Source: Actinomycetota bacterium
GTDB taxonomy: Bacteria > Actinomycetota > Acidimicrobiia > Acidimicrobiales > CADCTF01
NCBI GenBank assembly: GCA_019348305.1
Contig: JAHWJQ010000106.1
Location: 1 to 7,159 of the forward strand
DNA length: 7,159 nt
Direction: 5' to 3'
The notes below the pieces were generated by a model, which ran no database searches, had not been told where the DNA came from, and worked only from the letters and a program-made list of their open reading frames with translations. Of this stretch, positions 1-5,751 are shown piece after piece; the stretch's first letter is position 1, and every line of letters begins with the position of its first letter. The position numbers and the translations under genes were made by a program.

Positions 1-444
1 CTCGAGTTCACGGCGCTGGCTCTGGCCAACATCTACGGTCCCCGCCAGAACCCCCACGGCGAGGCCGGCGTGGTCGCCATCTTCACGGCCAAGCTCCTCG
101 CCGGGGAGCAGTGCACCATCTACGGCGACGGCACCAAGACCCGCGACTACACCTTCGTCGACGACGTGGTCGACGCCTTCGCCCGGGCCACCGACCGCGG
201 CGACGGCCTCTTGCTCAACGTCGGTACCGGGATCGAGACGTCCGACCGCCGTCTCTACGACGTGATCGCGGCAGCCGCCGGCGTGCAGCAGGAGCCCCGG
301 TACGCGCCCGACCGCCCGGGCGACCTCCGCCGCTCCGCCCTGGACCCGGGCAGGGCGGCCGTCCACCTCGGCTGGCGGCCCTGGACATCACTGCCGGCCG
401 GGACACGGGCCACCGTCGACTGGTTCCGCCACCGCGCCGCCTGA
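1..444 (+). CDS. NAD-dependent epimerase/dehydratase (UDP-glucose 4-epimerase-like), C-terminal part
   Basis: This is the 3' part of a sugar-nucleotide epimerase; the reading frame is open from base 1 and the start lies outside the window, leaving 147 residues. The short motif IYGPRQ, then GEAGVVAIF, and then IYGDGTKTRDYTFVDDV are typical of the C-terminal half of extended short-chain dehydrogenases that epimerise or dehydrate NDP-sugars. The Rossmann NAD-binding motif and the catalytic Ser/Tyr-Lys residues would lie upstream and cannot be seen. The NVGTG segment and the ending (LGWRP, then the final helix) match the usual family end, so the C terminus looks intact. The family usually makes NDP-sugars for envelope polysaccharide or glycolipid in the cytoplasm. 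The exact substrate cannot be told from this fragment: UDP-glucose 4-epimerase is most likely, and other NDP-sugar epimerases or dehydratases are possible. It converges on cofE with 19 bases between the stop codons. Confidence 0.9.
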   Translation, partial: LEFTALALANIYGPRQNPHGEAGVVAIFTAKLLAGEQCTIYGDGTKTRDYTFVDDVVDAFARATDRGDGLLLNVGTGIETSDRRLYDVIAAAAGVQQEPRYAPDRPGDLRRSALDPGRAAVHLGWRPWTSLPAGTRATVDWFRHRAA

Positions 445-467
445 GCGCCGCCGACGCCGGCGCTCAG
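441..467. terminator. Hairpin holding both convergent stop codons, possible bidirectional terminator
   Basis: Arms CTGAGCGCCG (441-450) and CGGCGCTCAG (458-467) are perfect 10-base inverted repeats around a 7-base loop. Allowing one bulged C at 440, the stem extends by three more pairs (437-439 with 468-470). The TGA of the epimerase gene (442-444) and the TGA of cofE (464-466, minus strand) sit in opposite arms. It is the only inter-gene space between two converging units, so a two-way terminator is a natural reading. No T-tract follows on either side, so intrinsic termination is uncertain; U-poor terminators are often proposed in high-GC actinobacteria. Confidence 0.55.
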
Positions 468-1171
468 CGGAACAGGTCCTCGTGGTGGGGCCGGACCAAC
501 TCGGCCGCCACCGACGCCTCCCGTAGCCACGCGGGGTCGACGCCGCGGACCACGGCGGCGGGGATGTTGCGGGCCTTGCCCATCACCAACTCGGCCGCTG
601 CCGCCAGCTCGTCGGCGACCGCCACCTCCGTCACCTCCAGCGGGCGCCCGAAGGAGTCGGTGGAGCCCCTGAGGTCGGCGACGGCGGCCACGCCGGCGCA
701 CCCGATGGCCACGTCGGTGAGGCCCCGGCGCCAGGGCCGGCCGAACGTGTCGGACACGACGACGCCCACCTCCACGCCGCCCCGGGCCCGCAGGCCGTCA
801 CGGATGCGCCGGGCCGAGCGATCGGCGTCGAGGGGGAGCAGCGCGGCGTAGCCCCGCTCGACGTTGGAGAGGTCGACGCCCGAGTTGGCGCACACGAACC
901 CGTGCGCCGTCTCGGTGATGGCGAGGTCGCCCCGGCGGCGCAGCACCCGCACGGCTTCCCGCTCGACCAACGCCTTGTGCGAACGGGGGTCGTCGGGGTC
1001 GACCGGCTCCAGGCGGCCCTCCGCCTTGGACACGACCTTCTGGGTCACCACCACCACGTCGCCGTCGTGCAGGGCCACTCCGCCGGCCAAGATCAACGCC
1101 GCCAGCACGTCGCCCGGGCGCACCTCGGGGACGCCGGTGACCGGGATCACGTGCAGCCCGCCCCGGCTCAC
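464..1171 (-). CDS. cofE: Coenzyme F420-0:L-glutamate ligase (CofE; FbiB N-terminal domain equivalent)
   Basis: CofE adds L-glutamate residues to F420-0 using GTP, the last stage of coenzyme F420 synthesis, in the cytoplasm. The 235-residue protein has the family signatures in order: GDVVVVTQKVVSKAEGR (residues 37-53), HGFVCANSGVDLSN (90-103), SDTFGRPWRRGLTDVAIG (140-157), and near the end a VADELAAAAELVMGK segment. The start is GTG at 1171-1169, whose last two bases join the next A to form the TGA of cofD (overlap GTGA), implying translational coupling and one operon. The length fits the stand-alone archaeal-type enzyme. Mycobacterial FbiB carries an extra C-terminal FMN nitroreductase domain of about 200 residues, and that domain is absent here: the gene stops and an unrelated convergent gene follows. 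Identification is firm; the number of glutamates added cannot be predicted. Confidence 0.95.
   Translation of the reverse strand: MSRGGLHVIPVTGVPEVRPGDVLAALILAGGVALHDGDVVVVTQKVVSKAEGRLEPVDPDDPRSHKALVEREAVRVLRRRGDLAITETAHGFVCANSGVDLSNVERGYAALLPLDADRSARRIRDGLRARGGVEVGVVVSDTFGRPWRRGLTDVAIGCAGVAAVADLRGSTDSFGRPLEVTEVAVADELAAAAELVMGKARNIPAAVVRGVDPAWLREASVAAELVRPHHEDLFR
1168..1171 (-). other. GTGA start/stop overlap coupling cofD to cofE
   Basis: On the minus strand the bases 1171-1168 read GTGA: GTG is the cofE start and TGA the cofD stop. No separate Shine-Dalgarno is needed if terminating ribosomes re-initiate, which favours matched production of the two F420 enzymes. Confidence 0.85.
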
Positions 1172-2142
1172 GAGAGCACGACCTCCGCCAGCGCGGCCGC
1201 CTCGGCCGGTCCCGACATGACGGCCGGCGCCACCACCGGCCTCACCCCCTCGGCGGCCACCGCGCCCGCCAGGGCGGCATCCGCCTCGTCGATCACGAGG
1301 CTCGCCGCGAAGGCCGCGTAGAGGCGAGCCACTCCCACCACGGAGCAGTCGTGGCCGAGTTCGGTGAGGAGGCGATCAGCCGGCCCCTTCAGCGCCGCCC
1401 CGGCCACGATGGGGGAGACGGCGACCACGTCGTCGCGCCGGCGCCGCAGGGCGTCGGAAATGCCGGGCACGGCCAGCACCGGGCCGATGGAGACGATGGG
1501 GTTGGACGGGCAGATGACGATCCTGTCGGCCCCGGCCAGGGTGTCGAGGACGCCGGGACCGGGAACGGCCCGGTCGGCGCCGTGGAAGCGCACCGCCTCC
1601 ACGGCGACGGCGTGACGGAGCCCGACGAAGTACTCCTGGAATCCGATCTCACCCTCGGCCACCGTCACCCTCGTCTCCACCCGGTCGTCCGACATCGGCA
1701 GGAGGCGCACGCCCAGCCCCCAGGCCCGCGCGATCTCAGCCGTCGCCTCGGTGAGCCCGGCGCCCTCGGCCAGCCGCTGGGTGCGGTACAGGTGAGTTGC
1801 GAGGTCGCGGTCGCCCAGGCGGAACCAGGTCTGGCCGGCGGAGGACCCGGGGGGCGCCACCGCCCCGTAGCGCCCGAGCGAGCCCATCACCTGCCACGTC
1901 TCGGCCTCGAGGCCCCACCCCTGCTCGGCGCTGACCGCACCGGCCAGGGTGTAGGTGATGGTGTCGAGGTCGGGGCTCACGTGCAGCCCGTGGAGGACGA
2001 CGTCGTCGCCGGTGTTGACGACGGCCACGATCTCGCCGGGGTCGGCCACCGAAACCATCCCTCGCAGCAGGCGGGCAGCCCCCACGCCTCCGGCGACAGC
2101 AGCGAGCACGGCCGCGGACGCTACCGCTGTCGGTACCCGCAC
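1168..2142 (-). CDS. cofD: 2-phospho-L-lactate transferase family protein (CofD/FbiA)
   Basis: CofD/FbiA joins the deazaflavin Fo to the lactyl- or enolpyruvyl-diphosphoguanosine donor, giving F420-0 or its dehydro form; in actinobacteria the donor is usually the phosphoenolpyruvate-derived one. Signatures are complete: AGGVGAARLLRG (residues 17-28, nucleotide-binding loop), VVNTGDD, LHVSPDLDTITYTLAG, WFRLGDRDLATHLYRTQ, LPMSDDRVETRV, FQEYFVG and ICPSNPIVSIGPVL. The longest form is 324 residues from GTG 2142. Family members usually begin only a few residues before the GGVG loop, so a second in-frame GTG at 2109 (giving MLAAVAGGVGAARLL, 313 residues) may be the true start. Neither start has a clear Shine-Dalgarno. 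It is the first gene of the cofD-cofE operon and divergent from the SpoIID-type gene, from which it is separated by 53 bases (86 with the shorter start). Which donor substrate is used cannot be read from sequence here. Confidence 0.94.
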   Translation of the reverse strand: MRVPTAVASAAVLAAVAGGVGAARLLRGMVSVADPGEIVAVVNTGDDVVLHGLHVSPDLDTITYTLAGAVSAEQGWGLEAETWQVMGSLGRYGAVAPPGSSAGQTWFRLGDRDLATHLYRTQRLAEGAGLTEATAEIARAWGLGVRLLPMSDDRVETRVTVAEGEIGFQEYFVGLRHAVAVEAVRFHGADRAVPGPGVLDTLAGADRIVICPSNPIVSIGPVLAVPGISDALRRRRDDVVAVSPIVAGAALKGPADRLLTELGHDCSVVGVARLYAAFAASLVIDEADAALAGAVAAEGVRPVVAPAVMSGPAEAAALAEVVLS

Positions 2143-2180
2143 TGAACGGCGATGACCCCAGGACCCCGGCGGCGGGGCAG

Positions 2181-2196
2181 TACGCTCGCCTGCCCG
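2181..2196 (+). promoter_or_regulatory. Candidate -10 element for a leaderless transcript of the SpoIID-type gene
   Basis: TACGCT at 2181-2186 fits the actinobacterial -10 pattern TANNNT and ends nine bases before the GTG start at 2196. That spacing would place the transcription start at or next to the start codon. No Shine-Dalgarno is visible before 2196, which fits a leaderless mRNA. A short GC stem (CCCCG 2164-2168 with CGGGG 2173-2177) lies just upstream. No -35 element is convincing, and six-base matches occur by chance. Confidence 0.35.
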
Positions 2197-4175
2197 TGAC
2201 CCATCGCTCCTCGCGCCCCGCCGCGCTCGCGGTGCTGTTCGTGCTCCTCGCCGGCCTCATCGGCACCGGCATTGCCCGACCACGCCCCGCCGGCGCCTTT
2301 CCCAAGCCCACCCTCGACCTCGTGGGCCACGGCTTCGGGCACGGGCGGGGGATGGGGCAGTTCGGGGCCCTGGGCTACGCCCTCGACCACGGCTTCAACT
2401 ACAAGCAGATCCTGGGCCACTTCTACGGCAACACCACCGAGGGGAACATCGGGAACCCCGAGATGGCGGTCCGCTTCGCCCGCCTCGACAACCAGCAAAC
2501 GATCGTGGCCCAGGAGCGGGGCGGCATGACCACCAACGCCGCCGCCGGCAACTACTCGGCGCTACGGGCCCGCCTGGTGGCCCCCAACCTCTTCGAGGTC
2601 TCCTCCGCCTCCGACTGCTCGGGCGGCTTCGCCGGCTGGCAGTCGATCGCCACCGTGCCCGGCCCCGTCGCCTTCTTCCCCACCCACCGCGACGACGACC
2701 GCCAGAACATGCTCCAGGTCTGCGACCCCGCCGCCACCCGCTGGTACCGGGGCCAGGTCGAGGCCCACGACGCCGGCGGCCAGCGCACGCTCAACCGCCT
2801 CGACATGGAGAGCTACCTGCGAGGTGTGGTCCCCCGGGAGTCGCCGGCGTCGTGGGGCGACCTGGGCGGCGGCGCCGGCCTGCATGCCCTGCGGGCCCAG
2901 GCGGTGGCGGCCCGCTCCTACGCCCAGGCCGAGAACCGCCCTGGCCCGGCCAAGACCTGTGACACCGAGTCGTGCCAGGTGTACGGGGGCAGGGCCATCT
3001 CCGACGCCGCCGGCTTCCGTGACCTCGAAGACGGCCGCACCGACCGGGCCATCGCCGAGACGGCCGGCGAAGTCCGGGTCCTCAACGGGGCGGTGGCGCG
3101 TACCGAGTTCTCCTCCTCCACCGGTGGGTTCAGCGCCGGCGGCACCTTCCCGGTCGTCGTCGACGAGGGCGACGACATCGCCTCCAACCCCAATCACACC
3201 TGGACGGCATCGATCCCGGTGGGCACCATCGAGGCCAAGTACGGGCGGGGCACCCTGAGCACGGTCCAGGTCCTCCAGCGCAACGGCATCGGTGCCGAAG
3301 GGGGTCGTGTCCTGCGGATGCGCCTTTCCTTCAGCGGCGGCACCCTCGATCTCACCGGCGACGACTTCCGCCGCGACATGCGGCTCAAGTCCAACTGGTT
3401 CACCCCGGTCAACGCCGCGTCGTTCCCCTATCACGTGCTCACCCGCGACGGCGGCATCTTCTCCTTCGGGGGCGCCGAGTTCCACGGGTCGCTGCCCGGC
3501 GTCGGCGTCCGCACCCCCGCCCGCGACATCACCGAAGGCCCGGGAGGCGGCTACTGGATACTCGGCGAGGATGGCGGCGTCTTCAGCTTCGACGTGGAGT
3601 TCTACGGGTCGATGGGCGGGCAGCGGCTCAACAAGCCGGTGGTGGGCATGGAGGGAACGGCGACGCGGCGCGGCTACTGGTTGGTGGCCGGCGACGGCGG
3701 CATCTTCTCCTTCGGCGACGCCGCCTTCTTCGGCTCCACCGGCGACCTCCGGCTCAACGCCCCGGTGGTCGGCATGGCACCGACACCCACCGCCCAGGGG
3801 TACTGGTTGGTGGCCACCGACGGCGGGATCTTCTCCTTCGGCGACGCCGCCTTCTTCGGCTCCACCGGCGCCATCCGCCTCAACCAGCCGGTGTTCGCCA
3901 TGGCGGCCACGCCCACCGGCCAGGGGTACTGGCTGGTGGCCCGCGACGGCGGCATCTTCACCTTCGGCGACGCCACCTTCCACGGGAGCCTGCCCGGCAT
4001 CGGCATCAACGAGACCGCAGTCGAGCTGTTGCCGTCACCCTCAGGGCTGGGCTACCTGGTCGTGACCGCCCAGGGCAGGGTGCACGCCTTCGGCGACGCA
4101 TCCTCCGGCGGTGGCCCTCGCGACGTCGGCGCCGGCCCCAGCCCCACGGTGGGCGCAGGCAGGGCACTGCCCTAG
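2196..4175 (+). CDS. Secreted SpoIID/LytB-domain protein with C-terminal DGGIFSFGDA repeats
   Basis: This 659-residue protein begins with a Sec signal peptide: basic HRSSR, a hydrophobic stretch at about residues 9-26, and a likely cleavage after AGA at residue 34, so it acts outside the membrane. GHGFGHGRGMGQFGALGYA follows the signal and resembles the GHGVGMSQYGA motif of SpoIID proteins. The main SpoIID/LytB core runs from about residue 195 to 410, with MESYLRGVVPRES at 204-216; E215 matches the family's catalytic glutamate, and HALRAQAVAARSYA follows. Known SpoIID is a peptidoglycan lytic transglycosylase and LytB an amidase enhancer, so a role in wall remodelling is likely. From about residue 412 to 640 there are five clear repeats and one degenerate repeat of 41-42 residues (pattern GYWLVA-DGGIFSFGDA-FFGS-LN-PVVGMA), probably beta-rich and possibly a propeller. 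GTG 2196 is chosen because the signal peptide follows directly. Its stop overlaps that of the convergent acyltransferase. Sporulation need not be implied. Confidence 0.88.
   Translation: MTHRSSRPAALAVLFVLLAGLIGTGIARPRPAGAFPKPTLDLVGHGFGHGRGMGQFGALGYALDHGFNYKQILGHFYGNTTEGNIGNPEMAVRFARLDNQQTIVAQERGGMTTNAAAGNYSALRARLVAPNLFEVSSASDCSGGFAGWQSIATVPGPVAFFPTHRDDDRQNMLQVCDPAATRWYRGQVEAHDAGGQRTLNRLDMESYLRGVVPRESPASWGDLGGGAGLHALRAQAVAARSYAQAENRPGPAKTCDTESCQVYGGRAISDAAGFRDLEDGRTDRAIAETAGEVRVLNGAVARTEFSSSTGGFSAGGTFPVVVDEGDDIASNPNHTWTASIPVGTIEAKYGRGTLSTVQVLQRNGIGAEGGRVLRMRLSFSGGTLDLTGDDFRRDMRLKSNWFTPVNAASFPYHVLTRDGGIFSFGGAEFHGSLPGVGVRTPARDITEGPGGGYWILGEDGGVFSFDVEFYGSMGGQRLNKPVVGMEGTATRRGYWLVAGDGGIFSFGDAAFFGSTGDLRLNAPVVGMAPTPTAQGYWLVATDGGIFSFGDAAFFGSTGAIRLNQPVFAMAATPTGQGYWLVARDGGIFTFGDATFHGSLPGIGINETAVELLPSPSGLGYLVVTAQGRVHAFGDASSGGGPRDVGAGPSPTVGAGRALP
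3423..4118 (+). repeat. Array of about six 41-42-residue protein repeats
   Basis: The aspartate codon of each DGG motif lies at 3447, 3570, 3693, 3819 and 3945, and a degenerate sixth unit (QGRVHAFGDA) aligns at 4071. The spacing is 123, 123, 126, 126 and 126 bases. Units three and four are nearly identical in DNA: 51 of 52 bases from 3693-3744 and 3819-3870 agree, indicating recent duplication or gene conversion. All copies stay in frame. Confidence 0.9.
4172..4175. other. CTAG shared by two convergent stop codons
   Basis: Bases 4173-4175 are the TAG stop of the SpoIID-type gene, and 4174-4172 read TAG on the minus strand as the stop of the acyltransferase. The two genes therefore overlap tail to tail by four bases with no intergenic space. 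Confidence 0.85.
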
Positions 4176-5587
4176 CTGTCGCCCCGGGCGGGCGAAGCGA
4201 TCGCTTGGCCGGTTCTGGTCGTGGACGGCCGTCGTCTGGCCGGTTTTGGTCGCCGGAACGGCCCAAGCGTCGAGGCCCCGGTCGTGCTCGTCGCCGACAG
4301 CACCTGGCCGATGGCGAGCAGGGCCAGCGCCGGCAGGGGGACGGGGTCGAAGCCGTGCAGCGCCAGCAGCGAGAGCCCGGCGGCCGCCGACAGGGCGCCG
4401 GCCAGCGCCTGGGCCGAGAACCGCCGCCCCTGGCGGCCCGCTCGCCGCGGCGACGGCGCCTCGAACCGGCGGAAGGCGGCCACGAAGGGCACGAGGGCCA
4501 CGAGGAGCAGGGCAACCCACGCCGGCCGCAGGGCCCACCAGGCACCGCTGGCGAGCTCGGGGTGGGGGAACCACCGGCGGGGGGCCAGCAGCACCGTGAC
4601 CACCGCGGCGGCCGTGAGGTGCCACAGGAAGACCGTCATGATGATGCCGTTGCCGGCCACGGTGAGCTCCCACGGCCGACGCCGCTGCAGCCACCGCCGC
4701 ACCGGGCCGGCGACCAGAGCCACGATGCCGAACTGCAGGGTGGCCAGGGCCACCAGGGCCAGCGACGGCGGGGAGTTGTTGGTGCGACCGGCCACGTCGC
4801 CGCCGACCAGGGCCACGGGGTAGCCGCCCAGCTGGGTGAGGACCACCAGGGCGCCGACGCCACCTGCGGCCAGAGCGATCCCGCCGGCCGGTCGGGGCAG
4901 GCGCAGCGACTGCCAGGTCACCCCGAGCTGGTGGGCGAAGCCCCACACCAACGCGAAGTTGAGCCAGCCGACGAGGGGGACCCCGAGGTTCCAGTGGGCC
5001 ACGTCGACGAGGGCCGCCCCGGCCACCAGGGCGAGCGTCAGCCGGTGGCCGAACCGGCGCTGCCCGGCCACGAGGGCGGGGCCGGCGGCGCAGATGACGA
5101 CGTAGACGGCGAGGAACCACACCGGGAGGGCGATCAGCCGGACCGCCCGCTCGACCGCCTCCCCTCCTACCGTGGAGGTGAGGACGAGGCCGACGACACT
5201 GCCCACGCCGGCGAACACCAACGTCGGTCGCAGCAGCCGGGACAGCCGGCCGTGCAGCCAGGCTGCGTAACCGAGGCTGTCGCGCCGGGCCGCCGCCCAC
5301 GACGCGGCGTTGGCGTAGCCGCCGACGATGAAGAACACCGGCATGGGCTGGAAGGCCCAGGTGAGCCACTGGGTCCACGGCTCGAGCTCCAACAGGTTGC
5401 CGCCGGCGAGGCGCCCGTCGCGGTAGTCGACGGCGAGCATCAACCAGTGGCCCAGCACGACGACGGCAATGGCGGCCAGTCGCAGGAAGTCCACGTAGCG
5501 GTCGCGGCTGGCCGGCGTCGATGCCGCCAGCTCACCGGCCCGGCGAGGACTGACGGGGGCGGGTGCAGGGGCAGGGCCGGCGGTCAT
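4172..5587 (-). CDS. Acyltransferase 3 family integral membrane protein
   Basis: The 471-residue protein is a multi-spanning membrane protein of the acyltransferase-3 type, a family that O-acylates sugars, lipids or antibiotics from acyl donors at the membrane. Near the N terminus, DRYVDFLRLAAIAVVVLGHW contains the R-X10-H motif of the family (R36 and H47), at the start of the first membrane segment. Many later hydrophobic segments follow (for example FFIVGGYANAASWAA and LAVYVVICAAGPALVAG), and a WHLTAAAVV segment lies in the second half. ATG 5587 is preferred because the motif region then begins after a short Pro/Ala-rich cytoplasmic leader; a TTG at 5662 would add 25 unlikely residues. The last membrane segment ends near LLAIGQVLSA, and the final ~37 residues are a basic, low-complexity tail encoded across repeated DNA (4195-4252), so the true end is doubtful. 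The natural substrate is unknown; envelope glycan is a reasonable guess. Confidence 0.88.
   Translation of the reverse strand: MTAGPAPAPAPVSPRRAGELAASTPASRDRYVDFLRLAAIAVVVLGHWLMLAVDYRDGRLAGGNLLELEPWTQWLTWAFQPMPVFFIVGGYANAASWAAARRDSLGYAAWLHGRLSRLLRPTLVFAGVGSVVGLVLTSTVGGEAVERAVRLIALPVWFLAVYVVICAAGPALVAGQRRFGHRLTLALVAGAALVDVAHWNLGVPLVGWLNFALVWGFAHQLGVTWQSLRLPRPAGGIALAAGGVGALVVLTQLGGYPVALVGGDVAGRTNNSPPSLALVALATLQFGIVALVAGPVRRWLQRRRPWELTVAGNGIIMTVFLWHLTAAAVVTVLLAPRRWFPHPELASGAWWALRPAWVALLLVALVPFVAAFRRFEAPSPRRAGRQGRRFSAQALAGALSAAAGLSLLALHGFDPVPLPALALLAIGQVLSATSTTGASTLGPFRRPKPARRRPSTTRTGQAIASPARGDS
4179..4195 (+). terminator. Short GC stem-loop just after the SpoIID-type stop codon
   Basis: TCGCCC (4179-4184) and GGGCGA (4190-4195) form a six-pair stem with a five-base loop, three bases after the TAG at 4173-4175. 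It could end transcription of the SpoIID-type gene, but there is no T-tract and it lies inside the opposing reading frame. Confidence 0.35.
4195..4252. repeat. Palindrome and direct-repeat cluster
   Basis: Four elements lie end to end. AAGCGATCGCTT at 4195-4206 is a perfect 12-base palindrome. TGGCCGGTTCTGGTCG at 4206-4221 is repeated with one change as TGGCCGGTTTTGGTCG at 4237-4252. Between the two copies lies the perfect 10-base palindrome GACGGCCGTC (4224-4233), almost exactly centred. The copies are 31 bases apart, not a multiple of three, so they encode different peptides and are unlikely to be a protein repeat. The block could be an operator, a 3'-end structure, a dispersed intergenic repeat or the remnant end of a mobile element. 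The sequence alone does not decide. Confidence 0.7.
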
Positions 5588-5751
5588 GTCACCAAAGATC
5601 GCCCCCGGCGGCGGGCGCGGGCATGGGTGCTGCCCCCCAATCCGCCATGGGCCCCCCGCCAACCCGCTTCTGCGGATGTCTACACACCTCAGAGGTGCGC
5701 GGACATCCCCAGAATCGGGTGGGGCGCCGGCGCGAGGCGCGACACTTGGGC
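5588..5751. promoter_or_regulatory. Divergent intergenic region between the acyltransferase and DUF2203 genes
   Basis: This 164-base gap lies between two divergent start codons and should hold promoters for both directions. No convincing -10/-35 pair is visible on either strand. The DUF2203 side has only a distant GAGG (5734-5737, 14 bases before ATG 5752). The one clear element is the palindrome at 5674-5708. Confidence 0.5.
5674..5708. promoter_or_regulatory. 35-bp two-part palindrome, candidate operator
   Basis: Two inverted-repeat pairs share one centre at base 5691. The inner pair is CACCTC (5685-5690) and GAGGTG (5692-5697); the outer pair is GGATGTC (5674-5680) and GACATCC (5702-5708). 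The segments between them are largely unpaired. Thirteen perfect pairs around one centre, in the gap between divergent genes, suggest a dimeric regulator site or a structured leader; the centre is 61 bases before the DUF2203 start. I do not recognise the motif as a known operator. Confidence 0.5.

Noticed and set aside
1351..2145. 264-codon plus-strand open frame opposite cofD
   Set aside because: It is a composition shadow: Gly/His/Arg/Pro-rich with no recognisable motif, and fully antisense to a gene with complete CofD signatures.
2562..3983. 473-codon minus-strand open frame opposite the SpoIID-type gene
   Set aside because: Its apparent repeats (EGEDAAVAGHQPV) are the antisense reading of the real 42-residue repeats; high GC keeps the frame open.
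3423..4118. Regular 123-126-base repeats as a CRISPR-like array
   Set aside because: The units are in-frame coding repeats with conserved protein motifs and no separate spacers.
4197..4204. GCGATCGC, the cyanobacterial HIP1 octamer
   Set aside because: A single occurrence within a longer palindrome in a GC-rich non-cyanobacterial context; treated as coincidence.
5588..5662. 25-residue N-terminal extension of the acyltransferase from TTG 5662
   Set aside because: Pro/Gly-rich lead unlike the family and a weaker start codon; ATG 5587 places the first membrane segment at the usual distance.
5563..5751. Upstream extension of the DUF2203 frame
   Set aside because: It would overlap the divergent acyltransferase start and run across the palindrome, and family members begin at the RYWTVEEA segment.
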